A DNA stretch of 64,000 nucleotides from Aerococcaceae bacterium DSM 111021. GTDB lineage: Bacteria; Bacillota; Bacilli; Lactobacillales; Aerococcaceae. The DNA is taken from contig JACCEK010000001.1 of the NCBI GenBank assembly GCA_020112395.1, positions 496,001 to 560,000 of the forward strand. Direction: 5' to 3'. Of the stretch, positions 32,192 through 40,966 are shown in pieces (position 1 is the first letter of the stretch; each line of letters starts with the position of its first letter). Under the pieces are notes generated by a model. That model was not told where the DNA came from. It saw only the letters and a list, made by a program, of their open reading frames with translations, and did no database searches. The position numbers were made by a program, and so were the translations under genes.

Positions 32192-34537
32192 TTAATCTGC
32201 TCTTAACGCGATTGCAGCATCTTTCTGTGCTGCCATTCTAGCTGGGATATGACCACCTAATACCGTTAATATCGTACTAATAATAATTAATGCCATTGCG
32301 TGCATTGGATCTAATTGAGCTACATTTGTAAGTCCAGTTAAAGATTCAATAATTGTGTTAATTGGGAGTGTAGCTAAGTATGCTACAGCAACTCCGATAA
32401 CACCTGAGAAAACTCCTAAAATTAATGTTTCAGCATCAAATACACGTGTGATATCTTTCTTGCGTGCACCCAAGGCTTTTAGAACTCCAATTTCTTTCGT
32501 TCTTTCTAATACAGATGTGTAAGTAATTATACTAATCATAATCATACTTGTGATTAGAGAGATTGCGGCGAATGCGATTAATACATACGTGATTGCATCC
32601 ATCAAGCCACCCGTCAACTCAGTCATTGTTCCTGCTAAGTCTGAATATATAATCTTATCTTCGCTCTCTTTTCCTTCATTAAATTCATCCAAGTAAGTTA
32701 AAACTTGATCTTTTGCTTCAAAGTTATTCGGATAAATCATTATCGTATTCGGAATCTCGCTTGCGCCTAAGTAAGTCATAAACTGATCTTTTGAATCACC
32801 TTCTAAAGTTTCATTTGTCATTACGTTGACATCTGACTCTTCCTGAGCTTGAACAATTTCTGATTCTTGGTTTTGGCTCACTACTTTTTGAGCTAATAAA
32901 TCACTATAAGCTATACCAGGTGCCAATAAATCCATTGGCGAGTCTTCTTTAATACGAAGAACACCAGTTACCGTAATAGTTTCGTTGTTTTCATTATTAT
33001 AAACATCTTCTAAATCTTGATTAGGCACAAAATTTCCCGTTGGTAACTCTTGGAAATAAGCATCATTATAAATTAAAGATACTTCCGTTCCTACTATATC
33101 TTCGAACGGTATTGTGTCACCTTCTGAAACTTCAAAACCAAGATTGTTTAAACCATGTAAATTAGCTTGATTGCGACCATCCACAATCAATACAACGTCG
33201 TTTTCATTTTCTGGATAACTTCCTTCTAAAACATCGTAGTTATCTTGTAGGAAAGTATTCTGGTCTTCATCTAAACTATGTGGGAATGTTGATACTCCCA
33301 CTCCTGTCATATTAGACATCATACTCATCATTTCACCCGTCGCTTGATTGTCAGGATTTACGTTAGAGAATTGAACCATTTGAGGTTCGCCATCTATCTC
33401 ACGCATCAAGTTAAGTTTAGTACTTCGTGCATAGTTTATATGTTGACTGAGTTCCGGGTCAATGTTTTCCACATGCTCTATGAAATCTTCATCAATAGGA
33501 TTAATGTGCTGTAAAGCTTCTCTTGCATCTACGTCTACTATAACTTCATTTGTATCTGGAAACGTTACTTCTGTATTTTCCATACCCGAAAGATTTTCAG
33601 TTGACGTATCTTGTGCTATCTGAGAAATCGTTATAGGAAACTGTGCTAAAGTTTCGGCTTGTGTTTGATCAATTTGCTTTTGGAAACCATTAGATAAGGA
33701 AAGTACGATAGCTATACCGATAATTCCAATACTTGATGCAAAGGCTGTTAAGAATGTTCGACCTTTTTTCGTCCAAATATTTTTAAATGACAAACTCAGT
33801 GCCGTAAAGTAACTCATCTTAGTTCGTTTAAGATTTAATTTATCTGCAGCCACAGTATTGTCATATGCATTTGAATCATTCACAATCTGACCATCACTGA
33901 ATTCGATGATGCGATTTGCATAATTTTCGGCTAATTCTGGATTATGTGTCACCATAATAACTAATTTTTCATGTGACAACTCTTCAATTAGTTCCATAAT
34001 CTGAACACCAGTATCTGAATCTAATGCACCTGTCGGCTCGTCACATAATAGAATATCGGGGTCATTCGCTAATGCACGGGCAATAGCAACACGTTGCATC
34101 TGTCCTCCTGATAATTGATTTGGCTTTTTATTTAAATGTTCGCCTAAACCAACTCGTATCAGCGCATCTTCTGCCTTTTTTCTTTTTTCTTCTTTAGAGA
34201 CACCACTCAAAGTCATACCCAATTCCACGTTATCAGTAATTCCTAAGTGACTGATTAAGTTGTAGCTTTGGAATACAAATCCGATTGAATTATTTCGATA
34301 GGCATCCCAATCTGTATCTTTAAATAATTTAGTTGATTGGCCATTAATAATCATGTCCCCACTGTCATAACGATCCAGACCACCTACAACGTTTAAGAAT
34401 GTCGTCTTTCCTGAACCACTTGGCCCAAGAATTGCTACAAATTCTTTCTGACGAAATGAAACTGATACACCGTCTAAAGCTTTCGTGACCGTATCTCCAA
34501 CTTCATATATTTTTTTGAGATTTTTCAACTCAAGCAT
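32192..34537 (-). CDS. Fused ABC ATPase-FtsX permease (MacB-like)
   Basis: A 781-residue protein. Residues 1-230 are a LolD/MacB-type ATPase: Walker [10 protein letters not shown], signature [14 protein letters not shown], Walker [14 protein letters not shown] membrane helix near 265-285 is followed by a large extracytoplasmic domain (about 290-640) and three more helices in the FtsX domain ([19 protein letters not shown], then the two C-terminal helices). Such transporters act as mechanotransducers for peptides, lipoproteins or cell-wall stress. No two-component system is adjacent. It is monocistronic, and the substrate is unknown. Confidence 0.87.
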   Translation of the reverse strand: MLELKNLKKIYEVGDTVTKALDGVSVSFRQKEFVAILGPSGSGKTTFLNVVGGLDRYDSGDMIINGQSTKLFKDTDWDAYRNNSIGFVFQSYNLISHLGITDNVELGMTLSGVSKEEKRKKAEDALIRVGLGEHLNKKPNQLSGGQMQRVAIARALANDPDILLCDEPTGALDSDTGVQIMELIEELSHEKLVIMVTHNPELAENYANRIIEFSDGQIVNDSNAYDNTVAADKLNLKRTKMSYFTALSLSFKNIWTKKGRTFLTAFASSIGIIGIAIVLSLSNGFQKQIDQTQAETLAQFPITISQIAQDTSTENLSGMENTEVTFPDTNEVIVDVDAREALQHINPIDEDFIEHVENIDPELSQHINYARSTKLNLMREIDGEPQMVQFSNVNPDNQATGEMMSMMSNMTGVGVSTFPHSLDEDQNTFLQDNYDVLEGSYPENENDVVLIVDGRNQANLHGLNNLGFEVSEGDTIPFEDIVGTEVSLIYNDAYFQELPTGNFVPNQDLEDVYNNENNETITVTGVLRIKEDSPMDLLAPGIAYSDLLAQKVVSQNQESEIVQAQEESDVNVMTNETLEGDSKDQFMTYLGASEIPNTIMIYPNNFEAKDQVLTYLDEFNEGKESEDKIIYSDLAGTMTELTGGLMDAITYVLIAFAAISLITSMIMISIITYTSVLERTKEIGVLKALGARKKDITRVFDAETLILGVFSGVIGVAVAYLATLPINTIIESLTGLTNVAQLDPMHAMALIIISTILTVLGGHIPARMAAQKDAAIALRAD

Positions 34538-34712
34538 TTTAACACGTCCTTTATATATTTTAAATTAATTCTCATGTAAATCATGTCCATCAATTACTTT
34601 AACATTCATTTATTGACTCTACATTAATTTCTTCTAACTTCTATAGTAATTTTTTGACCTATGATATTATATTAAGTAAACTTCATAGAAGTCATAGAAA
34701 AGAGGAATTAAT

Positions 34713-35696
34713 ATGGGAAGATTTAGTGTTTTTACAGAAGTTTACGCTTTAGAGAAACAAAAGAATTTTGGTAAAACTACTTATACTGGCATTATTAATG
34801 GGTATTTAACTATTATAACCATAGAAGAATCAAGGTATAAGCGCGATTTGTATATCACAATTGGAGCGACGGTAGATTCTAATAAACTAAAACAATCGAA
34901 AGAAAATTTATTGGACATTAAACGTGTTAAACATGTCACAATTAAAGATCATACGATTGAGATTTACGCTAATACATATGCAAGAACCGGAAAATTTAAA
35001 GAACATATTCAACAAATTATAGATCCATTAATAGATGATTTAGTTCAATTAAACGTAACAACTGGTTGTTTCTTAACTGGTATTAATGACAATACGGTTG
35101 AGCTCATGAAATTAGAAGGAGAATATGCATTCGTATCGAGTGTTGCTTATGAAGAAAAGCATGCTGAATTTCAAAAAATTCAAACAGATAAAAATGCTAA
35201 AGGAAACAGCCTAATTTTTGGCTTAGTCGGAGCTTTTATTGGCTCACTCATTGGAGGTCTTATCTGGGGTATTCTTTTATACTTTGGTTACTATGGTTGG
35301 TTTGCTGCTGTTATCGGAGTGATAGTAGCATTTTATCTTTATCGGAAATTCGGTGGGCCTATTAATATAACAGGAGCCATTGGAATACTTATCATACTCA
35401 TATCCATCTTGCTGTTAACAAATAGAGCCGTCTATACTTATATCCTCTCCGAAATATTTACTGAAGCTAATCTTGTTGGTTATAGTTTTAGCGATATTTT
35501 TATGAATATCGAAGAATACCTATATCGACTTGATTCAATAATAGTTCAGACTGGAGAATCTGTTAGTTTCGTCAGTGCTTTTAATCTAGATAATTGGTTA
35601 GGGATTGGCGTTGCAATGATTTTTGGTATTGGATACTTTATTTTTGAATATCAACGGTTTAAAAATCAATATACAATTAAAAAATTAAATAAATAA
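34713..35696 (+). CDS. Membrane protein of unknown function
   Basis: I do not recognise this 327-residue protein. Residues 1-155 are a soluble domain with no signal peptide, mixed alpha/beta (TYTGIINGYLTIITIEESRYKRDLYITIGAT). Then come three hydrophobic helices (about 165-240, glycine-rich, FGLVGAFIGSLIGGLIWGILLYFGYYGW), an amphipathic stretch (245-290) and a last helix (295-312) with a basic tail. The layout suggests a cytoplasmic sensor or scaffold domain tethered to the membrane. The ATG follows GAGG. It is divergent from the ABC-FtsX gene and upstream of the ABC-F leader. Confidence 0.7.
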   Translation: MGRFSVFTEVYALEKQKNFGKTTYTGIINGYLTIITIEESRYKRDLYITIGATVDSNKLKQSKENLLDIKRVKHVTIKDHTIEIYANTYARTGKFKEHIQQIIDPLIDDLVQLNVTTGCFLTGINDNTVELMKLEGEYAFVSSVAYEEKHAEFQKIQTDKNAKGNSLIFGLVGAFIGSLIGGLIWGILLYFGYYGWFAAVIGVIVAFYLYRKFGGPINITGAIGILIILISILLLTNRAVYTYILSEIFTEANLVGYSFSDIFMNIEEYLYRLDSIIVQTGESVSFVSAFNLDNWLGIGVAMIFGIGYFIFEYQRFKNQYTIKKLNK

Positions 35697-35698
35697 AA

Positions 35699-35727
35699 TT
35701 GTACTTCAGAATACTTCATGATATACT
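35699..35727 (+). promoter_or_regulatory. Promoter of the ABC-F leader transcript
   Basis: TTGTAC (35699-35704), a 17-base spacer and TATACT (35722-35727). It lies directly after the preceding gene and drives a leader of about 230 bases. Confidence 0.72.
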
Positions 35728-35756
35728 CTAGCTAATAAATTAAAGGTGGTGTGCAC

Positions 35757-35771
35757 ATGTTAACAATCTAA
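35757..35771 (+). CDS. Four-residue leader peptide of the ABC-F gene
   Basis: ATG TTA ACA ATC TAA (MLTI) has an AGGTGGT ribosome site six bases upstream. It lies just before two terminator-like hairpins. Very short upstream frames of this type make the expression of antibiotic-resistance ABC-F genes respond to ribosome stalling. The call rests on position and ribosome site, because the peptide itself is too short for homology. Confidence 0.6.
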   Translation: MLTI

Positions 35772-35775
35772 AAAA

Positions 35776-35943
35776 GCAGCTTATTGAAAATATTCTATTA
35801 TAAGAGTATTTTCTGCGGTCTTTTTTAGATATTTACTGTGCATAAATGGGTTTATTTAATATACTTTGCGTATATTCCCCCTATTATAATGCTCTTTCCT
35901 AAAAACGGCCGTGCTGCAATTATTTGTAGTCGGCCGTTTTTTT
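35776..35943 (+). promoter_or_regulatory. ABC-F attenuator with two terminator-like hairpins
   Basis: Hairpin 1 uses GCAG (35776-35779) with CTGC (35813-35816) and GAAAATA (35786-35792) with TATTTTC (35807-35813), followed after GGTC by six T residues. Hairpin 2 is AAAACGGCCG (35902-35911) with CGGCCGTTTT (35931-35940), a perfect 10-bp stem whose T run reaches the ABC-F ribosome site. Both are downstream of the MLTI frame, so transcription into the gene must pass two stops. Confidence 0.7.
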
Positions 35944-35962
35944 GAATACGAGGTGTAAATAT

Positions 35963-37510
35963 ATGTTACAAATAAAAAATTTATTCATTAGGCATCGTTA
36001 TGATTTGTCTATATTAATGCAAGATGTAAACTTTGTCGTTAATTCTGGTGATAAACTTGCCATAATTGGTCAAGAAGGTAATGGTAAGTCTACTCTACTT
36101 CACTATATTCTAGAACTAAGTCAAATTCATAGTTATTTGGATATTAATGGAGAAATGATTAATCATTTTAATCAAGTAGGCTATTTACCTCAAACTCTCC
36201 CAGAAGAAACTTTACAGAAACCACTTGAAAGTTACTTCTTTGCAGGATTAGACCCTGCGACAATAGATTATACAGAATTATATCGATACGGAAGTCAACT
36301 TGCTTTTGATATTGATCGCTTGTATACTGACCAACTTTTAAAGTCATTATCGGGTGGGGAACGGATTAAGGTTCAGTTGCTTAAATTATTAATTGAAGGC
36401 TCTGATTTATTACTATTAGATGAACCATCAAATGACTTAGACATTGATACTTTAAGTTGGCTTGAGAAATTTATTCGTGAGTCGAACCAAGCGATTATTT
36501 TCATCTCGCATGATGAAGCTTTGCTTGAATCAACTGCTACCAGCGTGTTGCACCTTGAAAGATTGCAGCATAAAGAACGTCCAGTTGCAACTTTCGCTAA
36601 CCTGACTTATCTTGAGTATGTCGAACAAAAGAATGCAAAATTCAGTCATCAAATGAAGGTATCACAAAAACAACGTGAAGAACATGATCAGAAGATGGCG
36701 CGTCATCATCGCATTGAACAAAGTGTGACCCACCAACTTCGAGCAACAAAAGATGCCTCTGCCGGTCGCCTACTTGCGAAGAAAATGCAAGCCGTTAAAT
36801 CAACAGGCTCACGTTTTGAGCGAGAAGCAGACCACTTTGAAGATATTCCTATTAAAGAAGATGCCATTGATATTCGATTTACTAACACTCAGCCAGTTCC
36901 AACAGGCAAGCAAATTATACATATCTATAATGAATCGGTAAAAATTGACGAGACTATCTTAGCTCAAAATATCGAATTAACTGTGAATGGTACTGATAAG
37001 ATCGGAATTATCGGGCAAAACGGAATTGGCAAAAGCACCTTTTTAAAGAAAATTTGGAAAGTCTTAGCTAACAACGACACGTTTAAAGTAGGATATATGC
37101 CTCAAAACTATGACGAAATTCTTTCACCAGAAGACACACCGATTAGTTTTCTAACTGAAATTGGCTCAACAGATGAAAGAACTCAGATTATGACATACTT
37201 AGGGAGCATGAAGTTTCTTCCTGAAGAAATGGCGCATCCAATTAACGCATTATCTGGTGGACAACGTGCTAAACTATTATTACTGAAATTTGACTTACAA
37301 GGTCAAAATGTATTGCTTCTAGATGAGCCCACAAGGAACTTCTCTCCCACATCCCAAGGTGAATTAAGACAAGTCTTTCAAGACTTTCCTGGTGTAATAA
37401 TAACTGTATCACATGACCGTCGGTTTTTACGTTCTGTATGTAGTCGGATTATAGAGTTGACTCCAACTGGATTTGTTGATCGAAGTGATTTATTTAATGA
37501 AGTAGAATAA
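35963..37510 (+). CDS. ABC-F family ATPase, probable ribosome-protection protein
   Basis: A 515-residue soluble protein with two ABC ATPase domains and no membrane segments. ABC1 has GQEGNGKST, LSGGERIKVQLLKLL and LLLLDEPSNDLD; ABC2 has GQNGIGKST, LSGGQRAKLLLLKF and VLLLDEPTRNFSP. The linker (about 200-300) is a basic coiled coil rich in Gln/His/Lys. ABC-F proteins bind the ribosomal E site; some displace antibiotics. The attenuator in front favours an inducible resistance role, but homology alone does not tell which drug class. The start at 35963 is seven bases from GAGGTG; the frame opens at a TTG at 35942. Confidence 0.85.
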   Translation: MLQIKNLFIRHRYDLSILMQDVNFVVNSGDKLAIIGQEGNGKSTLLHYILELSQIHSYLDINGEMINHFNQVGYLPQTLPEETLQKPLESYFFAGLDPATIDYTELYRYGSQLAFDIDRLYTDQLLKSLSGGERIKVQLLKLLIEGSDLLLLDEPSNDLDIDTLSWLEKFIRESNQAIIFISHDEALLESTATSVLHLERLQHKERPVATFANLTYLEYVEQKNAKFSHQMKVSQKQREEHDQKMARHHRIEQSVTHQLRATKDASAGRLLAKKMQAVKSTGSRFEREADHFEDIPIKEDAIDIRFTNTQPVPTGKQIIHIYNESVKIDETILAQNIELTVNGTDKIGIIGQNGIGKSTFLKKIWKVLANNDTFKVGYMPQNYDEILSPEDTPISFLTEIGSTDERTQIMTYLGSMKFLPEEMAHPINALSGGQRAKLLLLKFDLQGQNVLLLDEPTRNFSPTSQGELRQVFQDFPGVIITVSHDRRFLRSVCSRIIELTPTGFVDRSDLFNEVE

Positions 37511-37578
37511 AAACGAGCCTCATTAAATGAGCTAATAATGCCACTTTTTTATTATAAACTTTTCGCTATTTCAGAATT

Positions 37579-37638
37579 TTGTAACTCGTTAACCCTTCCG
37601 GTATAATTAGGCTAATGAACTAATTATACTGGAAGGGT
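37579..37638 (+). promoter_or_regulatory. Promoter and ribosome site inside a 19-bp inverted repeat
   Basis: TTGTAA (37579-37584), a 17-base spacer and TATAAT (37602-37607) form a strong promoter. Bases 37592-37610 are complementary to 37620-37638 over 19 positions with one G-U, around a nine-base loop. The left arm holds the -10 box and the right arm holds GGAAGGG, the ribosome site of the next gene. Confidence 0.68.
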
Positions 37639-37648
37639 GTTTTACTTT

Positions 37649-38134
37649 ATGGTTACATTAATCAATCTATCTGAAGTAATCAGAATTAGTCTTGTTTCTT
37701 TATTATTTTTTATTTCTTTAATAATTATTTTAAGAATATCAGGTAAACGTACTTTGTCGAAAATGAATGCTTTTGATTTTGTTATAACCATTGCACTTGG
37801 TTCGATATTCGCTACTATTATCTTAGACTCGTCTATCAGTTTAATGAGTGGTCTTACTGCAATTATTTCCTTAGTTTTTTATCAATTTATTATCACTTTT
37901 TTGAGCGTCAGATTTAAAAATTTTAAGAACATTACTAAATCTAAACCATCCTTACTTTATTATAATGGCCAGTTTTTTGATGATTCTCTGAAAAAGGAAC
38001 GAATTGCATTAGACGAACTCAAACAAGCAGTTCGAAATTCTGGTTTTGCATCCATTGAAGATATAACAGCTATTGTACTCGAAACGGACGGAACACTCTC
38101 AGTTATTGAAAAAGCCTCCGAGATTATTTTATAA
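37649..38134 (+). CDS. DUF421 family membrane protein
   Basis: A 161-residue protein with two to three N-terminal membrane helices (residues 1-80, including LLFFISLIIILRISGKRTLSKMNAFDFVITIALGSIFATI) and a cytoplasmic DUF421 domain (KPSLLYYNGQFFDDSLKKERIALDELKQAVRNSGFASIEDITAIVLETDGTLSVI). It resembles YetF/YdfR-type proteins, of unknown role. It is shorter than YetF (about 230 residues). The start is taken as the ATG at 37649; a GTG at 37637 in the same frame overlaps the ribosome site. Confidence 0.82.
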   Translation: MVTLINLSEVIRISLVSLLFFISLIIILRISGKRTLSKMNAFDFVITIALGSIFATIILDSSISLMSGLTAIISLVFYQFIITFLSVRFKNFKNITKSKPSLLYYNGQFFDDSLKKERIALDELKQAVRNSGFASIEDITAIVLETDGTLSVIEKASEIIL

Positions 38135-38256
38135 GTTTGAATAAACGTTGTGTATATAATACTTATTTTTAGGCCATTTCCAATGGTTCCGTTATTGTAA
38201 TATAACCGTATTTTTTGATTATGTTAACCATTCATGATTACGAGTTTATTTAATAT

Positions 38257-39003
38257 TTAGATTTTTTTCGCAATATAAAAAACATAATTAAAGTATTCGT
38301 GATATTGTTTATATACTTCAATCTCTTCATGCACTAAATTTATAAATGTTTTTACATCTTCACTATTATTGTATTTTTGTAAAAAAGACTCTATCCGCTC
38401 TTCCATAGGATTGTAATAGTTTTCCAACCAAGCCTCTTCAGATAGTTCAAAATGTGTAATCGGCTCATAGCCAGAGTTTCAAATGACTTTTAACTTCTCT
38501 TCCATTGTATCTATTTCACTATATGCTTCAATCCAATACGATTCAATCTCAGCCGGTCGCTCATCTGTTGTCCACGAGATTTCTGATACAACAATATATC
38601 CGTTATCCTTTAAGTATCGTCTCCATTCAGTTAAGCCACGTTTGAAACCAATATTATAAATTGCTCCCTCAGACCAAATCACATCAAATGATTCTTCTGG
38701 AAAGTCTAAATTATCCATATCAGCTTCAACAGTTTTGATTCTATTCTCTAAACCTAATACATTACGTCTAGTTACTAACTCATCTAAAAAATTCAATAAC
38801 ATATCTACGGCAACAATATTTGCTGGTGAATGCTCAGCTAAAGTGAATGTCTGCTCGCCCGTTCCACTTCCAATATCTAATATCGTTGCTTTATCTGTCA
38901 TTTGAGGTAAGTATCCAAGCGCTTTGAGTGTATCTTCTGTCGATCCCGGCCCTTGTCTTTTGGCACTGACGTGAAAATCAATGATATAATCCATTAAATT
39001 CAT
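38257..39003 (-). pseudogene. Class I SAM-dependent methyltransferase with an in-frame stop
   Basis: The frame runs 249 codons from 39003 to 38257 with one interruption: TGA at 38479-38481, after about codon 174. The N-terminal part has the SAM site ILDIGSGTGEQTFTLAEH, then VDMLLNFLDEL, VEADMDNLDFPEESFDVIWSEGAIYNIGF and LKDNGYIVVSEISW. After the stop, in the same frame, comes NSGYEPITHFELSEEAWLENYYNPMEERIESF and a natural C-terminus. One base change (for instance CGA to TGA) explains it. Either it is a fresh pseudogene, or the truncated 174-residue product is used, or the base is an error. Confidence 0.78.
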
Positions 39004-39124
39004 TGATAACCCCTCCTATAATTATTTGTTTTAATCGTAAATGTTCACTATAAGTGTAACATTAGTTATTGGATTTCAATAATAATACAGTGGGTGTTAA
39101 CACTCACAAAGCGAAGACAAAAAA

Positions 39125-39150
39125 AGACCTGCCGATAAATCGGCAGATCT
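39125..39150 (-). terminator. Terminator of the rplU-prp-rpmA operon
   Basis: AGACCTGCCGAT (39125-39136) pairs with ATCGGCAGATCT (39139-39150), with one mismatch, then seven T residues on the minus strand. Confidence 0.88.
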
Positions 39151-39188
39151 TCTTCAAACGCTGTTACACCAACGTTTATGTGGCTAAA

Positions 39189-39479
39189 TTAAGCTTCAAC
39201 CGTTGCAGGGTAAACAGAAACTTGTTTCTTGCTATGCCCTTTACGCTCGAATTTAACAACGCCGTCAACTAGTGCGAATAATGTATCGTCCCCACCGCGA
39301 CCTACGTTATTTCCTGGATGGATTTTAGTACCACGTTGGCGGAAAATGATTGATCCACCTGTAACAGTTTGTCCGTCAGATGCTTTCGCACCTAAACGTT
39401 TCGCGATTGAGTCACGACCGTTTTGAGTAGAACCTCCACCTTTTTTCGTAGCGAACATTTGTAAATTAAGTTTTAACAT
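39189..39479 (-). CDS. rpmA: 50S ribosomal protein L27
   Basis: A 96-residue L27 with the Firmicutes N-terminal extension [24 protein letters not shown]. In this group the segment before A10 is removed by the protease Prp, encoded by the gene just upstream. The core motifs [31 protein letters not shown] are intact. The start at 39479 has GGAGGT nine bases upstream; the frame runs further upstream, but that part overlaps prp and is not translated. Last gene of rplU-prp-rpmA. Confidence 0.97.
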   Translation of the reverse strand: MLKLNLQMFATKKGGGSTQNGRDSIAKRLGAKASDGQTVTGGSIIFRQRGTKIHPGNNVGRGGDDTLFALVDGVVKFERKGHSKKQVSVYPATVEA

Positions 39480-39492
39480 TCCAATGCACCTC

Positions 39493-39840
39493 CTATGATA
39501 TGAATTCTTTTTCGTATATATGAATAAATTCAGGATAACTATCTGCAAGTACTTCAAATGCAAAGTGCAAATGTTGAAGTAATAACTGCGCATCATGAGT
39601 CACCGATTTACTTAAATCTGAGGGTAGCGTTACTTTTAAGTAACCTCCTTCAGTTTCGTTAACTTCAGTTTGAACTTCAATGTTCAATAATTGAACAAGT
39701 GAATTTTCAACTGAAATCACTTGGCTCGATACAGCTGCACAAACAATATCATAACCCGAATCTGCATAACCTGCATGTCCAGTCACTAAGATTTGTTTGA
39801 TTCGCTTTTTTGTATCGTGATAAAATGAAATTTTAATCAT
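39493..39840 (-). CDS. prp: Ribosomal-processing cysteine protease Prp
   Basis: A 115-residue protein of the YsxB/Prp family that cleaves the N-terminal extension of L27. The catalytic His and Cys are visible in [22 protein letters not shown], with histidine near residue 22 and cysteine near 34. It lies between rplU (2-base gap) and rpmA, the conserved order. The LNLQMFA site in the neighbouring L27 matches its known cleavage sequence. Confidence 0.94.
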   Translation of the reverse strand: MIKISFYHDTKKRIKQILVTGHAGYADSGYDIVCAAVSSQVISVENSLVQLLNIEVQTEVNETEGGYLKVTLPSDLSKSVTHDAQLLLQHLHFAFEVLADSYPEFIHIYEKEFIS

Positions 39841-39842
39841 TA

Positions 39843-40151
39843 TTAAGCGTTGATTGAGTCAATTGTAACTTTAGTATACGGTTGACGGTGACCTTGCTTA
39901 GTATGAGAGTCTTTACGACGTCTGTATTTGAAGATTGTTACTTTTTTACCGCGACCTTGTTTTTCAACAGTCGCTTCAACAGTAGCACCTTCTACAAATG
40001 GAACACCAATTTTAGTGTCTTCTCCACCTACAAATACAACTTCGTCAAAAGTGACTTTGTCACCTTCGTTAACGTCCAACTTCTCAATGAAGATAGTTTG
40101 TCCTACTTCTACTTTTACTTGTTTTCCGCCAGTTTTAATAATTGCGTACAT
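39843..40151 (-). CDS. rplU: 50S ribosomal protein L21
   Basis: A 102-residue L21: [25 protein letters not shown] at the start and [29 protein letters not shown] at the end, both diagnostic. First gene of the operon with prp and rpmA. AGGAGGTG lies just upstream of the ATG, and a structured leader precedes it. Confidence 0.97.
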   Translation of the reverse strand: MYAIIKTGGKQVKVEVGQTIFIEKLDVNEGDKVTFDEVVFVGGEDTKIGVPFVEGATVEATVEKQGRGKKVTIFKYRRRKDSHTKQGHRQPYTKVTIDSINA

Positions 40152-40164
40152 TCAAGCACCTCCT

Positions 40165-40290
40165 ATATTTATATTATCAGGGTAATCTCTTACCCCTACA
40201 CCGAGACTCGCCATGTTAAGTGGATGATAACATCACTTAAATACTTAATATGTGCGGTTGCAGATGGGTGCACAAATACAACAGTAATAT
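40165..40290 (-). ncRNA. L21 leader RNA (probable autoregulatory 5' UTR)
   Basis: On the minus strand the leader of rplU shows two stems: TTAAGTG/CACTTAA (40234-40240 with 40216-40222) and GGGTAA/TTACCC just before the ribosome site, with conserved-looking GTGCACCCATC and CGGTGTAGGGGTAAG segments. Firmicutes rplU genes have a known L21 leader family in this place; I matched it from memory of layout, not by a covariance search. Confidence 0.65.
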
Positions 40291-40333
40291 CATAGCAAAT
40301 TATAAGTAGAGCGTCAACTATATTTCAATGAAA

Positions 40334-40957
40334 TTAATACAATTCCATCGCTTTTTGATAGAATGGTAATAGTTGGTCAACTGTTCGTCTCATCCACTCT
40401 TTATAAGCTTCTTCCGTTACTAATTGATGGTTTAGTTTCGGTTCGACTCTTCCTATCATAAACTCAGCACTTTTAACTGTTTCTAATCGATTAAATAACT
40501 TCTCCAAGTCAACTTCATCAATGCTAGAATAATTAAGCTTTGTATGATCTGGAATAATCATTATATCTTTAGATAATTCATCGAAGAGCTCCAATTCTCC
40601 TTGGAAAAGTTTAGCAATTTCCGTTTGGTACAAGATATTATCAATAAAAGATAATGTTATAAAAAGATACTCGCCATTAATACCAATTTGAAAATGGGGG
40701 TATTTTTTATAACCTCGCTTGTCTCCCCCAATTGCACACCAAGTAGCTTCTGGCTCGTGGACTGAGCGTTGAATGTGTTTAGCCACATGAACAGGCAAAG
40801 GTACATTGAGTCCAAGTTTAGATTGTACATATTCCGAAATAAAACTTCCATAATGTCGAAACAAAGGTTGTATATCTGAACGAATTAATTTCATTCTGTT
40901 ATCTAAACCTTCAACATTAAAGATATTAAATATGTCTTCATTAAAATTTCTTTCCAT
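40334..40957 (-). CDS. DUF1054 family protein, YktB-like
   Basis: A 207-residue soluble protein of the UPF0637/DUF1054 family. Typical segments are FNIFNVEGLDNRMKLIRSDIQPLF, HVAKHIQRSVHEPEATWCAIGGDKRGYKKYPHFQIGIN and RVEPKLNHQLVTEEAYKEWM. The function is unknown in all species. It is the last gene of an operon after two dipeptidase genes, with nine bases from the M19 gene. Confidence 0.87.
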   Translation of the reverse strand: MERNFNEDIFNIFNVEGLDNRMKLIRSDIQPLFRHYGSFISEYVQSKLGLNVPLPVHVAKHIQRSVHEPEATWCAIGGDKRGYKKYPHFQIGINGEYLFITLSFIDNILYQTEIAKLFQGELELFDELSKDIMIIPDHTKLNYSSIDEVDLEKLFNRLETVKSAEFMIGRVEPKLNHQLVTEEAYKEWMRRTVDQLLPFYQKAMELY

Positions 40958-40966
40958 TATTTACTC

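Noticed and set aside
39882-40295. 137-codon open frame on the plus strand over rplU and its leader
   Set aside because: It is antisense to the L21 gene and its RNA leader; the translated sequence is Phe/Tyr/Ser-rich noise.
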